Part shown: positions 1-8,250 of the stretch, piece after piece
How the letters are laid out: each line of letters begins with the position of its first letter
How positions within the stretch are numbered: the first letter of the stretch is position 1
Assembly: GCA_050949415.1 (NCBI GenBank)
Contig: JBMNFR010000015.1
Coordinates: 626,500 to 690,499, forward strand
DNA length: 64,000 nt
Origin: JAAZKI01 sp012799905
Lineage (GTDB): Bacteria; Verrucomicrobiota; Lentisphaeria; Oligosphaerales; Oligosphaeraceae
Reading direction: 5' to 3'
Position numbers and translations under genes: made by a program
The notes under the pieces: model-generated
Told to the model about the DNA's origin: nothing
The model's database searches: none
What the model saw: the letters and a program-made list of their open reading frames with translations, nothing else

Positions 1-548
1 AAGTCACTGGAGTTGACCTTGCCGACCAGCTTGGCCACCTTGCGCTTGTAGGTCGTGGTGATTTTCGAGAGCCGCAATACCTTGGTGTAGGTCTCCCGGA
101 GCTGCGCGGTCGGCACGTCGACGCCGGTAATCGCCATTTCCGCGCCGGACTTCCCGTTCCAGCCGATAGCGCCGCCGGCCTTCTTCGTGCCGTGGGCAAG
201 GCTCTGGTGGTAGCTGTGGGTCATGTGCCGGGTACCGCCGCCGCAGTCGAAGGACACGATGGGGTCGTCCTCCTCCTTCTCTTTCGAGGACGAGGTGGAC
301 GACGCCTTGTTCTTGTAAATCACATTGACCGTGAAAGCCTCGCTGCCCTCGCGGCTGGCAATCTCCAAGGACTCGATGGGCAACCCCTCCCATTCCTCCG
401 GGGCCGCGTCATGCACGGCCGCCAAAACCTTCTCCTCTTCGTCGCTCCCGAACACGACGTAGGGCACTTCGACCTGGGTGAACTCGCCATCGCTGTCCAT
501 CGCCATGACGTGTTCCTTGAACTGTCGCGCGACCGTAATATCCGCCAT
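1..548 (-). CDS. Phage tail-region protein, 3' end outside the window
   Basis: The reading frame opens at an ATG (positions 548-546) and runs off the left edge, giving at least 182 residues beginning MADITVARQFKEHVMAMDSD. The middle carries a Ser/Lys/Glu-rich linker (about residues 80-95), followed by a segment with many His and Gly residues (DCGGGTRHMTHSYHQ) that resembles the part of phage tail proteins that discusses a tube-like beta fold; the last visible part is basic. It lies 4 bp downstream of the tape-measure gene in the same direction, so it belongs to the tail operon. I do not recognise the family; a tail protein acting after the tape measure is inferred from order only. Confidence 0.6.
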   Translation of the reverse strand, partial: MADITVARQFKEHVMAMDSDGEFTQVEVPYVVFGSDEEEKVLAAVHDAAPEEWEGLPIESLEIASREGSEAFTVNVIYKNKASSTSSSKEKEEDDPIVSFDCGGGTRHMTHSYHQSLAHGTKKAGGAIGWNGKSGAEMAITGVDVPTAQLRETYTKVLRLSKITTTYKRKVAKLVGKVNSSD

Positions 549-552
549 GTTC

Positions 553-2985
553 CTATCCTCCGTATGAAAGCGTCTGCGTCGAAATCCGGCGCAGGAATTT
601 ATTGGTCTCCCGCTGCAGCTTGACCGAGTTCTCGGTGGCGCTCGCGGTCCGTTCCTCGGCGTCGCCGCCCGATAGGAGGTTGCCAAGCTCTTTCAGGCTC
701 CAGCTCCCCACCGCCGCATCGCCGCCCACGCCGGCCTGCCGGGCGGCCCGTTCGGTGCCGACGGCGGCTTCGCTCGTTTTCTCCTGGGCGACCTCGACTT
801 CGGCTTGCTTGACTTCGGCGTTCTGCCGGACCTCGGTGATGGCCCGCCGCCATTCCACGGCAGCCGCGTCCATCTCCTGCTTTGCCTCGGCCAGCGCCGC
901 GTCGGCTTTGGCCTGGTTGCCGGCCATCGCCTGGGCCATCGCCTCGTCCAGGACGGCGTTGGCGCTCTCCCGGCTCTCGCTCGCGTCGCGCCGCCCCTGG
1001 GCACGCCGACCGACGTTATTGGCGAAGGTACTCTCGCGTTCCTCCCGTTGCTGCCTGGTCCGGGTCTCGACCTGCTTGATTTCGGCTTGCACATCCACAT
1101 CGTCAGCAAAGAAGCCCTTGAACTCGATCCACCGTTTCTGGAGCCAGGCGATGGTCGAGGCAAAGCTGTTGACAATGCCGTTCCAAAGGAAGCCCCAGGT
1201 GTCGGCAATCGCGTCCCCGATCTGCCGGAAACCGGTCAGAAGTCCGGTCCAGAGGGTGTTGCCGAGCTTCAACAGGGAAAAGATGACGATGGTCCAGCTG
1301 TCGGAGAGGAAGCTCCGGAAGTCCAGCCAGGCTTTCCGCAAGGGCATGATGCCGGTCAGCCAGACGACCTTCAAGGCGGCAAGGCCCACGCGGGCCGCAC
1401 CGGCCAAATCGCCGGCCAGGAAAGCACTCCGAATGACCTCCGCCGTCTCCTTGATGACGCCGCCAATGGCCGTGAAGGTCGTGCCGAACTCGCGACCCAA
1501 TCGCCGCACCGCCTCGGCGCAGAGGTCCCAGGCCCCGGAGAACTCTCCGACGATGGCCACGACCGCTGTTAGGGCGGCCGCCGTCAGGAAAGCCGGGGCG
1601 CTGATGACGGCCCAGGTGGCCAGGGCGGCGGTCTTGCTGAGGGCCATGGCGGCCGTCAAAAGGTGATAGGCGCCGATGACGAGCTTGATGGCCATGACTG
1701 GAGCCAGGACCGCTGTTTTCAGGAGCGTGAAGGCCACGGACAGGCCGCCGATGGCGACGGCGAGCACCTTGGCTGTGATGCCAATCGCCACCAGCGTCGC
1801 CCCGACGCCGGCGACGGCGGCAATGACCTTGGTGATGGTGACCACGACTTCCTGGTGGGCGATGGCCCATTCGGCCAGTCGGTTGAGGATGAGCGAGACC
1901 CGGTCGATGTAGGGGGCCAGGGCTTCACCGAGAATGCGGCCGACGGCAATTTGCACGCCTTCGGCGGCCGACAGGAAGCGCCGGAAGGCGCCGCCAAGGC
2001 CCTTGTCCATTTCCACGGCAGTCGCCTCGGCTGTCCCCTCCACATTTTTCAGCATGTCAATAAAGGCCCGCAGTTGTTCGATGTTCCCGCCCAACTGGAG
2101 GCCGGCCAGAGACCCGCGCAAGTCGAAGATGTCTTCCGCAAAGGCGATGCGCTTGCCCGTCGGCATCTTCTGCATCTCCTGGGCGATGTCGGCCATGATG
2201 TCCGGCATGGCGCGCAGGTTGCCCTCCTGGTCGAGGGTGTCGATGCCGAGGCCCTGGAGCTTCTTCTGGACCTCCGTGTTGGCAAACTGGCTGTAGGACT
2301 TGCGGAGCGCCGTGCCGGCGAGACTGCCCTTGATGCCCATGTTGGCCAATACGCCGAGGGCGCCGGCGACATTCCGGATGTCGTCCTGGGCGGCGGCCGC
2401 CTGCGGACCGGCCATCTTGAGGCCCTCGGCCAAATCGGTGAGTGTCTGCGCCGAGCCATTGGCGGTCGCGGTCAGGATGTCGGAGACGCTCGCCATCTCC
2501 GCCGAGGCGAGGCCAAAGACCCGCATGTTGTTGGCGGCAATTTCGGCCGCCTGGCCCAAGTCGGTGCCGGTGGCGCGGGCCAGGTTGAGGACCGAGGCGA
2601 TGGCCTCGTTGATTTCCTTGGGCTTGAAGCCCATCCGCCCCATGGCGGTCATGCCCTGGGCGACCTCCTTGGCCATGAACGAGGTCTCGCGGCCCAGGCG
2701 CTCGGCGGTGTCAGTCAAGACTTGGAATTCCTGCCCCACCGCGCCGGAGACCGCCTTGGTCATGCGCATCTCATCGTCAAAATCCGCAAACGTCTTCGTG
2801 GCAAAGGCGAAGGGCGTGGCCGCCAGGGTGGCGAGGCCGAGCATCTTGGTCCCGACCGAGGTGAGCGAGGCGCCAAAGCTCTTGAGCCTGGCCTGGGCCG
2901 CCTGGAGGCCCTTCTGGAGCTTGGACTGGTCCAGGGCAATCTCGACAAAGGCCCTTCCGGCCCGGATGTTACTGCTGGTGGCCAT
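553..2985 (-). CDS. Phage tail tape measure protein (TP901 family)
   Basis: This 810-residue protein sets tail length and serves as a scaffold for tail tube assembly in siphovirus-like phages. The N-terminal third has the TP901 core: the stretches TKAVSGAVGQEFQVLTDTAE, ETSFMAKEVAQGMTAMGRMG and GTDLGQAAEIAANNMRVFGL are characteristic. Long hydrophobic helices follow at about residues 380-480, and the C-terminal part is Ala/Glu/Arg-rich and helical (about 620-760). The start is taken as the ATG at 2985, nine bases after a strong AGGAGGT; a GTG at 2991 lies too close to that site. For a tape measure it is of medium length, implying a rather short tail. It follows a tail-chaperone-position gene, as expected. 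Confidence 0.93.
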   Translation of the reverse strand: MATSSNIRAGRAFVEIALDQSKLQKGLQAAQARLKSFGASLTSVGTKMLGLATLAATPFAFATKTFADFDDEMRMTKAVSGAVGQEFQVLTDTAERLGRETSFMAKEVAQGMTAMGRMGFKPKEINEAIASVLNLARATGTDLGQAAEIAANNMRVFGLASAEMASVSDILTATANGSAQTLTDLAEGLKMAGPQAAAAQDDIRNVAGALGVLANMGIKGSLAGTALRKSYSQFANTEVQKKLQGLGIDTLDQEGNLRAMPDIMADIAQEMQKMPTGKRIAFAEDIFDLRGSLAGLQLGGNIEQLRAFIDMLKNVEGTAEATAVEMDKGLGGAFRRFLSAAEGVQIAVGRILGEALAPYIDRVSLILNRLAEWAIAHQEVVVTITKVIAAVAGVGATLVAIGITAKVLAVAIGGLSVAFTLLKTAVLAPVMAIKLVIGAYHLLTAAMALSKTAALATWAVISAPAFLTAAALTAVVAIVGEFSGAWDLCAEAVRRLGREFGTTFTAIGGVIKETAEVIRSAFLAGDLAGAARVGLAALKVVWLTGIMPLRKAWLDFRSFLSDSWTIVIFSLLKLGNTLWTGLLTGFRQIGDAIADTWGFLWNGIVNSFASTIAWLQKRWIEFKGFFADDVDVQAEIKQVETRTRQQREERESTFANNVGRRAQGRRDASESRESANAVLDEAMAQAMAGNQAKADAALAEAKQEMDAAAVEWRRAITEVRQNAEVKQAEVEVAQEKTSEAAVGTERAARQAGVGGDAAVGSWSLKELGNLLSGGDAEERTASATENSVKLQRETNKFLRRISTQTLSYGG

Positions 2986-2987
2986 CC

Positions 2988-3353
2988 TCACTCACCTCCT
3001 TTCTTCGCGTCAGTTTTACACCAGAGGTCCCGGAGGACCGTCAGGGGGGCGACCACCCGTTTTCGCCGGGTCAGCTCGCTGTACTGGTCATGCTTCGCAT
3101 AGGGGTTGAACTCGGCCGGCTTGAAGGCCCCGTGCCGCTTTGGGTCACGGTTCACGTTGGCCACGAGCGCCATCAGGCTGGCCAGCCGCGCCCACTCCGA
3201 GCGCTCATGGCTCTCGGTCATCGCCAAAAGCTCACGGAGCGTAAACGAGCCGGGGTCTACTCCACAGACGCCGGCGCATTCTGCGACCAGCCGGTCAACC
3301 GTTCCAGCTCGGAGACAATTTTGTCCTCGAAGGCGCTGTCCGCCACCACCCAA
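2988..3353 (-). CDS. Small phage tail protein in tail-assembly-chaperone position
   Basis: The product has up to 121 residues with the core FTLRELLAMTESHERSEWAR and a basic C-terminus that contains NVNRDPKRHGAFKPAEFNPY. It directly precedes the tape-measure gene, the usual place of tail assembly chaperones, and the two genes abut. The start is uncertain: the frame opens only with a TTG at 3353 and has no ATG before the middle of the protein, and the first 15-20 residues look non-native. Translation probably begins near residue 20 with a non-ATG codon, overlapping the end of the preceding gene whose last residues are still visible at 3257-3354. No enzymatic motif is seen. Confidence 0.6.
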   Translation of the reverse strand: MGGGGQRLRGQNCLRAGTVDRLVAECAGVCGVDPGSFTLRELLAMTESHERSEWARLASLMALVANVNRDPKRHGAFKPAEFNPYAKHDQYSELTRRKRVVAPLTVLRDLWCKTDAKKGGE

Positions 3354-3357
3354 CTAA
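3257..3357 (-). pseudogene. 3' scrap of the preceding phage tail gene
   Basis: In the frame shifted by one from the small tail protein, the minus strand reads FSWVVADSAFEDKIVSEL and continues to ...LTGWSQNAPASVE before a TAG at 3259-3257. The composition and the overlap with the next gene's start look like a genuine C-terminus of a tail gene. An in-frame TGA lies immediately before this stretch, so only about 32 codons survive. This marks the place where the phage tail operon was cut and joined to unrelated DNA. Confidence 0.4.
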
Positions 3358-3360
3358 ATC

Positions 3361-3392
3361 ACACGCCCGACGGCAACTGCCGTCGGGCGTGT
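3361..3392. terminator. Perfect hairpin, likely bidirectional terminator
   Basis: A perfect 14-15 bp inverted repeat (ACACGCCCGACGGC with its complement, loop about 4 nt) is followed by a T-containing tract on the plus strand. It sits exactly at the border between truncated phage tail DNA and the following low-GC segment. Confidence 0.6.
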
Positions 3393-3870
3393 TTCGTTTC
3401 TGCCTAACCACCTCAAACAAGGGCGTTTAGCCGCCTTGAAAACCGACGGCACAAGCGGACGGAGAATCCACGGCTGGCTAAAACCGCCTTCCAATCCGCC
3501 CGAAAATCTCCCATTTTCTCCCCAGATTCTCCGCCGGGGTGAGGACGAGTCCATTACTGTCATACAAACTCGCGTCCTTAACCGTTTTCAAGGGGTGGCG
3601 AGGCATCGCGGAGAATCCGCCCGAGCCGACTTTGAGCAGAAAATCAACTATGAGCAAAGGACGGGAGTTATTTTCCCGTGCAAACTCCTCCCCCCGCTAT
3701 TTTCGGTGGTGGAGAATGGCGTTTTCCCGCGATGGCGGCATCAGGGTATTCTCTACACACGCTTGTCCCTTCTGCACTCTATCCTTCTCGTAACGCAATG
3801 AAGCAACCGCTGACAATGACTCGGACATCTGGAAACAAACAACGCCGAGGCGGAACTGAACGGTCTACTG
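3393..3870. other. Gene-free stretch
   Basis: No convincing gene is visible in these roughly 480 bases. The motif GGAGAATCC or a close variant occurs several times on one strand or the other. Short open frames exist, but none has a ribosome binding site and a protein-like composition. Confidence 0.4.
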
Positions 3871-5394
3871 TTATTCATACTTATATTGCACACCGCAAAG
3901 CCGCTGGACAAGGTCAAAGAAAACCTCTGAGCGCATAGGCAGGGCTTCATTCTCTTTTTCGGATTGCCACAATGACGTATTGTTGAACATATACTCTGGA
4001 GAACACCAGAGTATGGCGGGAATATTCCATGTTTCCTTGGATGTCGCAACTCTCGTTTTGCCAGATGATGGCGTGTCTCCGTGGTCTGAAAAGTAGAAAA
4101 GGCATGTTGGACGATTTATGTTCTTGAGGAGTGTTACAGCCTGTCCCAATATCGCATCCGTGAAAATGATGGAATTGTCATATGAGTTGCGTAGAGTTTC
4201 CGCATTTTCATGAATTGCCAATTCAGCCTGAGGAAATCTCTGGTATTCTTTGGGAGCACAATCACGCCAGGCGATATGGCTTCCATTCAAATGAAGGAAA
4301 ACAACCGTTGGTCCGTTTTGATTTTCAATCTCACGAGAAAGATAGGTTAGTAGGTCATCATCATACGCCCACTTTCGCTTTAACTCTTGTTTTGGGACGT
4401 CATGCTTTATGTATACTTTGGGTGAACAGGCATGGAATAGCATTGAGATTGGACCATCAAATTTACCCCAATGCTCCTGATTGGAATACAGGGCGACTGA
4501 ATAGCCGCCACAGGCAAGAAGGTTTGGTAGTGTGAACCTAAAATCAGAAGGCTTTTCAGGGGTTGCACATGTCAGAAAATAGCGCATCACTTCGGTTGTT
4601 TGTGAGGCACAGGCAGTCACATTTCTATAGATAATCAGCTCGCCTTTAATCATTTCCATTTCAGGGGTTGTCTCGCGTTGATACCCATATAATGACCATG
4701 CCTCTCGCGTGGCTGATTCCCCGATGACAATGCAGACAAATGGGGAAGAATCCTGTTTATATGTCCTTATGACATTGTCTGTTTGCATTCTTTTGTCTGT
4801 TTTTATAAAGCGAGCAAGTATTGAATAATCACCATATCTCTGAAAACACTGCTGGTAGAATGGCCAGTGGGTTGTCTTAGCAAGGGGATTTCTAACAAAT
4901 ATGCTAATCAGAATAAAAACCGCCAGTAACAGAAGACCCAAGATATGGGATAGATGACTTTCGGCGAGCCTTCTCTTTGAAAAACGGCACATTGATATGA
5001 TTACTGACAGGATGGCGACAAAGGCGATTACACAAAACCAGAACATTGGCTTGACAAGCATCTGGCCGCCAAAGCCTCTCATTTCTCCTGGTGAACTACC
5101 AAGAACCATCATAAGCATATCACCTGTCAGTTTCATCTCGAAATATCGAATGGAGACAACCTCTCCCAGCAAAAAGAAGCTGCTCGTCAAGGATATTATT
5201 GCGAATGCAAGCCACCCCCTCCGTCCAAGTGAATATACAATCCCACCGATTAGTCCTGCCATTATCAGCGTATTTTGTGCAAAGATTACACGATGGCCGC
5301 GTATAGAGCCAAAGTTATATACAGACCACAAGTCTGCAATTGCACATAGTATTAAAACGAGGAACCAATAAAGACGAATGTCAATCTTTCCCAA
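3871..5394 (-). CDS. Phosphoethanolamine transferase-like inner-membrane sulfatase-fold protein
   Basis: The protein (about 507 residues) has an N-terminal membrane block with five hydrophobic helices (about residues 8-28, 38-60, 62-82, 112-136 and 150-170) and a C-terminal alkaline-phosphatase-fold domain. The stretch VIGESATREAWSLYGYQRET near residue 225 matches the nucleophile region of EptA/CptA-type phosphoethanolamine transferases, and YFSDHGDTP near residue 430 is the conserved metal-binding Asp-His. Such enzymes transfer phosphoethanolamine from phosphatidylethanolamine to lipid A or surface glycans in the periplasm. The start is weak: the frame opens with TTG and no upstream ribosome binding site is evident, so the true N-terminus may differ. 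Its lower GC than both neighbouring phage segments suggests a separate origin. Confidence 0.82.
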   Translation of the reverse strand: MGKIDIRLYWFLVLILCAIADLWSVYNFGSIRGHRVIFAQNTLIMAGLIGGIVYSLGRRGWLAFAIISLTSSFFLLGEVVSIRYFEMKLTGDMLMMVLGSSPGEMRGFGGQMLVKPMFWFCVIAFVAILSVIISMCRFSKRRLAESHLSHILGLLLLAVFILISIFVRNPLAKTTHWPFYQQCFQRYGDYSILARFIKTDKRMQTDNVIRTYKQDSSPFVCIVIGESATREAWSLYGYQRETTPEMEMIKGELIIYRNVTACASQTTEVMRYFLTCATPEKPSDFRFTLPNLLACGGYSVALYSNQEHWGKFDGPISMLFHACSPKVYIKHDVPKQELKRKWAYDDDLLTYLSREIENQNGPTVVFLHLNGSHIAWRDCAPKEYQRFPQAELAIHENAETLRNSYDNSIIFTDAILGQAVTLLKNINRPTCLFYFSDHGDTPSSGKTRVATSKETWNIPAILWCSPEYMFNNTSLWQSEKENEALPMRSEVFFDLVQRLCGVQYKYE

Positions 5395-5586
5395 TAATCG
5401 AGAAAGCAGTCTGGGGTTTCCTCTTCTCTCAATATAATGATTATCGCAGTTCCTTTGTCTGGAATTGTCATATAATGTCGTTTCGGGGGGGGGTAATCGC
5501 TGTCATCTTTTGTCCTTTATTTGCACTCTCGCACTGTCATATAATATAAATCTGTATCTACGTCCTTTCCACCTCATCCCCCATTT

Positions 5587-5609
5587 TCCCGCCCTGGCGG
5601 GATTTTTTT
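5587..5609 (+). terminator. Rho-independent terminator ahead of the exonuclease gene
   Basis: A TCCCGCC/GGCGGGA stem with a 3-nt loop is followed by seven T residues. It lies 117 nt upstream of, and in the same direction as, the exonuclease start at 5726. The homologous exonuclease gene at 24449-25252 has a similar GC-rich terminator at nearly the same distance, so it may be an attenuator in the leader rather than the end of an upstream unit. Confidence 0.7.
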
Positions 5610-5725
5610 GCCCAAAATTCAAGAATTTTCGTGGAATCGTCCTGCCGTTTTGAGAAAAACCCTGAGTGAAAGAGATAGACGCCCACAAAGGGTGGACGTC
5701 GGGAAAACCAAAAGGACACCCCCCA

Positions 5726-6430
5726 ATGAACACAGACAGATTCCTCACCATCCCCGCGGAAGAGTACCACGCCGCCAGCAGGTGCGGCAGGTACATGTCG
5801 AGCCACAACCTGGCCGCCTTCCGCGAATCCCCCGAACTCTATCGCCGCAAGACCAATGGCGAAATCGCCGAGGGCGAAAGCCCGGCGCTGGCGCTCGGAC
5901 GCGCCGCCCACTGCCTCATCCTGGAAGGCCGAGCCGCCTTCGACGAGCAGTACCTCGTGGCGGACGGCCCAGTGAACCCGAAGACGGGCGAACCCTACGG
6001 CAAGGCCACCAAGGCATACGCCGAGTGGATTGCGGCGCAGACGCGCGAAATCGTCAGCCCCAGGGACTTCGGCTTCATCGTGAAGCTCCAGAAGTCGGTC
6101 TGGCTGCACGACGCGGCCTCCGCCCTCCTGGACGACGGCGTCTCCGAGGCGACTGTTCGCGCCGAATACCGCGGCGTCCCCTGCCAGATACGCATGGACT
6201 GGTTCTCCCGCGAATACGGCATCGTGGACCTCAAGACCTGCGACAGCCTCAAGTGGTTCGAGGGCGACTGCAAGCGCTTCGGCTATGTGTTCCAGATGGC
6301 CTTCTACCGCGCCGTCCTGCGCGAGGCCACGGGCGAGACCGTGGCCGTCCACCTCATCGCGGTGGAGAAGAACGAGCCGTTCAGCACGGGCGTCTGGGAA
6401 CTGCCGGGGGACCTCCTCGACCAGGCCGGG
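5726..6430 (+). pseudogene. 5' part of phage RecE-like exonuclease, fused to foreign DNA
   Basis: The first 235 codons encode a close relative of the intact exonuclease at 24449-25252: both begin with MNTDRF and share SPALALGRAAHCLILEG, YRGVPCQIR, DWFS, VDLKTCDSLKWFEGDC and EKNEPFSTGVWEL. VDLKTC is the PD-(D/E)XK nuclease core. After ...LLDQAG (about 6430) the similarity stops and the frame continues only by chance to 6697 through antisense of phage head genes. The intact homologue continues another 30 or so residues there. The start is the ATG at 5726. The fragment is probably non-functional as an enzyme, although its catalytic core is present. Confidence 0.8.
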
Positions 6431-6520
6431 AAGGTTCATCTTGCCGCCCGAATAGGCCAGGCCGGCAACCCTGGGCCGGCCGCCGGCTGCCGCTTCAATC
6501 AACGTGAATTCAGTTTTCAT
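6431..6520 (-). pseudogene. 5' end of phage prohead protease/scaffold gene
   Basis: An ATG at 6520 overlaps the portal stop by 11 bases and opens a frame beginning MKTEFTLIEAAAGG and ending ...GLAYSGGKMN before the coding signal is replaced by the antisense of the exonuclease gene at about 6430. Position directly after the portal, with a start overlapping it, and the short AYSGG-type N-terminus fit the protease/scaffold (or protease-capsid) gene of such phages. Only about 30 codons remain. Confidence 0.5.
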
Positions 6521-7943
6521 CCTCCTCCTTGTCCTCCGGCTTGCCGGAAGGTGGTTCTGTCTCGACGGGCGATTCGCCCGCCACCGGTATGCCAAGCTCG
6601 CGCATCAGCCGGACTTCCTTGGCCCGCTGGCGCAGGACCGACATGTAGTCGCGGCCATCCTTGGCGCATTCGGCCGCAAGCGTGGTCGTCGCATTGAGCA
6701 GGCGTTTTTCCTGGGCCGTCGCCTCTTTGGTCGGGTCAACGTGCGGGAAGCCGTCCCAAAACCAGGTGTGGGTGTCCTCCTCCGGCGAGATGCCAGCAGC
6801 GGGCCGCGCCAGGAGAAATTCGCGGAACCACAGGGCAAAGACGCGGTTCAGGACTTCGATCTCCCAACGGCTCCGGTCGACCAGGATCGACTTGTGGTAG
6901 ATCTGGTTGTCGAGCCGGCCCGATGCGTAGTTGAAGCCGGAGAAGTCGCCGGCCACCGTGCCGTAGGTGGAACACACCGAACGGGCGATCTCCGACAGGA
7001 TGACCTTGACAAACTCGGCGTGGCTGGCGGTCGGCTGCTTGGCGTCGAGCTGGCCCATTTTCCAGCCTGCTGGCACGGTCAGCAACATGTTGCGTTCCAG
7101 CGGAATGGCATCCAAAGCCGCGATGTTCTCGGTCTCGCCTTCGGGCGGGGTGTCCGTGTAGAGAATGGCGGCAAAGTCGGCGGCCGCCTCGGCCGCGGAA
7201 AGGACAGCCAGGTTGTAGCGCCGGAGCTGTGCAAAAAGCGACAGGGCGGCCGCCAGCTCCGGCACCCCGCGATGCAGGCCCGGCCGGTCGTGCCGGAAGA
7301 TGTGCACCATGTACTCGGCGGGAACCTGGAGGGCCTCCTCGCCGGGGGCGTACTGCACCTCGCCCGGATGATACTTGAGGACGCGGTAGCTCTCCGGGTT
7401 GCCCCAGGCGTCGAAGGTGATGCCGTCGACCGAAGCCTGGTCAACCTCCCAGGCGAGGTCCCCGGTGATTCGGTCGGCCTCGATGACGGTGATGTCCATC
7501 TTGACCGGATGGCGGACCTTCGGGTTGGTGTCCAGAGCCGCGAAGGACTCGCCGTCCTGGCAGCGGGCGACCCGCATGGTCCGGAGCTTGCCCGCCAGAC
7601 CGACTGCCTCGGACCACTTCGAGAACTCGGCTTCCACCTCGTCGTTGAAACCTTCGTCCCCGGTCAGCATCTGGAGCCGGGGGCCGGTGCCGATGGTGTC
7701 GTTGGCGAGCATCTGCACGAGCCCCTTGGCGTACGAGTTGTTGGCGACCTCGTAGCGGCTCCTCATTCTGAGGATGCGCCGGACCTCCGGCCGCGCCTCC
7801 TGGTCGGCGGAATAGTGATCGGCCGCCGCCCAATGCTTCACGTTGTCATGGGTCGTCTGCGCCGCATCAAAGCGCGCCTGCAGCTGCCGGATGACGGTTC
7901 TGGGCTTCACGGCCTGGAACAAAGACTTCAGGCGGTCAAACAT
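6510..7943 (-). CDS. Phage portal protein (lambda family)
   Basis: This 477-residue protein forms the dodecameric portal ring through which DNA enters the capsid. Recognisable portal stretches include NNSYAKGLVQMLANDTIGTG, FSKWSEAVGLAGKLRTMRVA, DGESF and YHKSILVDRSRWEIE in the C-terminal half. Length and order (after the terminase and a small protein, before a protease/scaffold gene) are typical. The first residues MFDRLKSLF follow an ATG at 7943 that overlaps the end of the preceding small gene by 8 bases. The extreme C-terminus is acidic and ends in EDKEEDEN. Confidence 0.92.
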   Translation of the reverse strand: MFDRLKSLFQAVKPRTVIRQLQARFDAAQTTHDNVKHWAAADHYSADQEARPEVRRILRMRSRYEVANNSYAKGLVQMLANDTIGTGPRLQMLTGDEGFNDEVEAEFSKWSEAVGLAGKLRTMRVARCQDGESFAALDTNPKVRHPVKMDITVIEADRITGDLAWEVDQASVDGITFDAWGNPESYRVLKYHPGEVQYAPGEEALQVPAEYMVHIFRHDRPGLHRGVPELAAALSLFAQLRRYNLAVLSAAEAAADFAAILYTDTPPEGETENIAALDAIPLERNMLLTVPAGWKMGQLDAKQPTASHAEFVKVILSEIARSVCSTYGTVAGDFSGFNYASGRLDNQIYHKSILVDRSRWEIEVLNRVFALWFREFLLARPAAGISPEEDTHTWFWDGFPHVDPTKEATAQEKRLLNATTTLAAECAKDGRDYMSVLRQRAKEVRLMRELGIPVAGESPVETEPPSGKPEDKEEDEN

Positions 7944-8145
7944 CTTGCGCTCCTGAATGGCTCAATTTGGTGAACTTCAGGCCGCTGGTGCGGGATTTGG
8001 CCGCCTTTTTCGACGCCAGATACTTGTCCGCCTGAATAATGTCGGTGAGAGCGTGCTGCTCGACCCGCTGTCCGTCGACCTGGGCCGATTTCGGGCCGGA
8101 GGCGTTCCTTTGGATGACTTCTGTTAGATTCGGTGTCTCGGTCAT
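7936..8145 (-). CDS. Small phage protein between terminase and portal
   Basis: The 69-residue product begins MTETPNLTEVIQRNASGP, starting at an ATG (8145) preceded by AGGGAG. It is basic and probably helical. In tailed phages this slot usually holds the gpW-like head-tail joining protein, which suggests a connector role, but no family motif could be confirmed. It overlaps the portal start by 8 bases, indicating translational coupling. Confidence 0.65.
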   Translation of the reverse strand: MTETPNLTEVIQRNASGPKSAQVDGQRVEQHALTDIIQADKYLASKKAAKSRTSGLKFTKLSHSGAQDV

Positions 8146-8250
8146 GTCGCATCTCCCTGGTTTTATTGTGTCCTGCACTCTTGCCGTTATATGCTATATT
8201 CAACTTTTTATGGCCTGGTGAACCGCCCTCGGCCGAAAAAAGATGATGTA

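Noticed and set aside
1663..3102. Long plus-strand frame inside the tape-measure gene
   Set aside because: It is antisense to the tape measure gene, is dominated by Gly/Arg/His/Asp from GC-rich codon mirrors, and has no ribosome binding site or family pattern.
3436..3801. Possible 120-residue protein before the phosphoethanolamine-transferase gene
   Set aside because: Codon composition is not protein-like, there is no ribosome binding site, and no motif was found.
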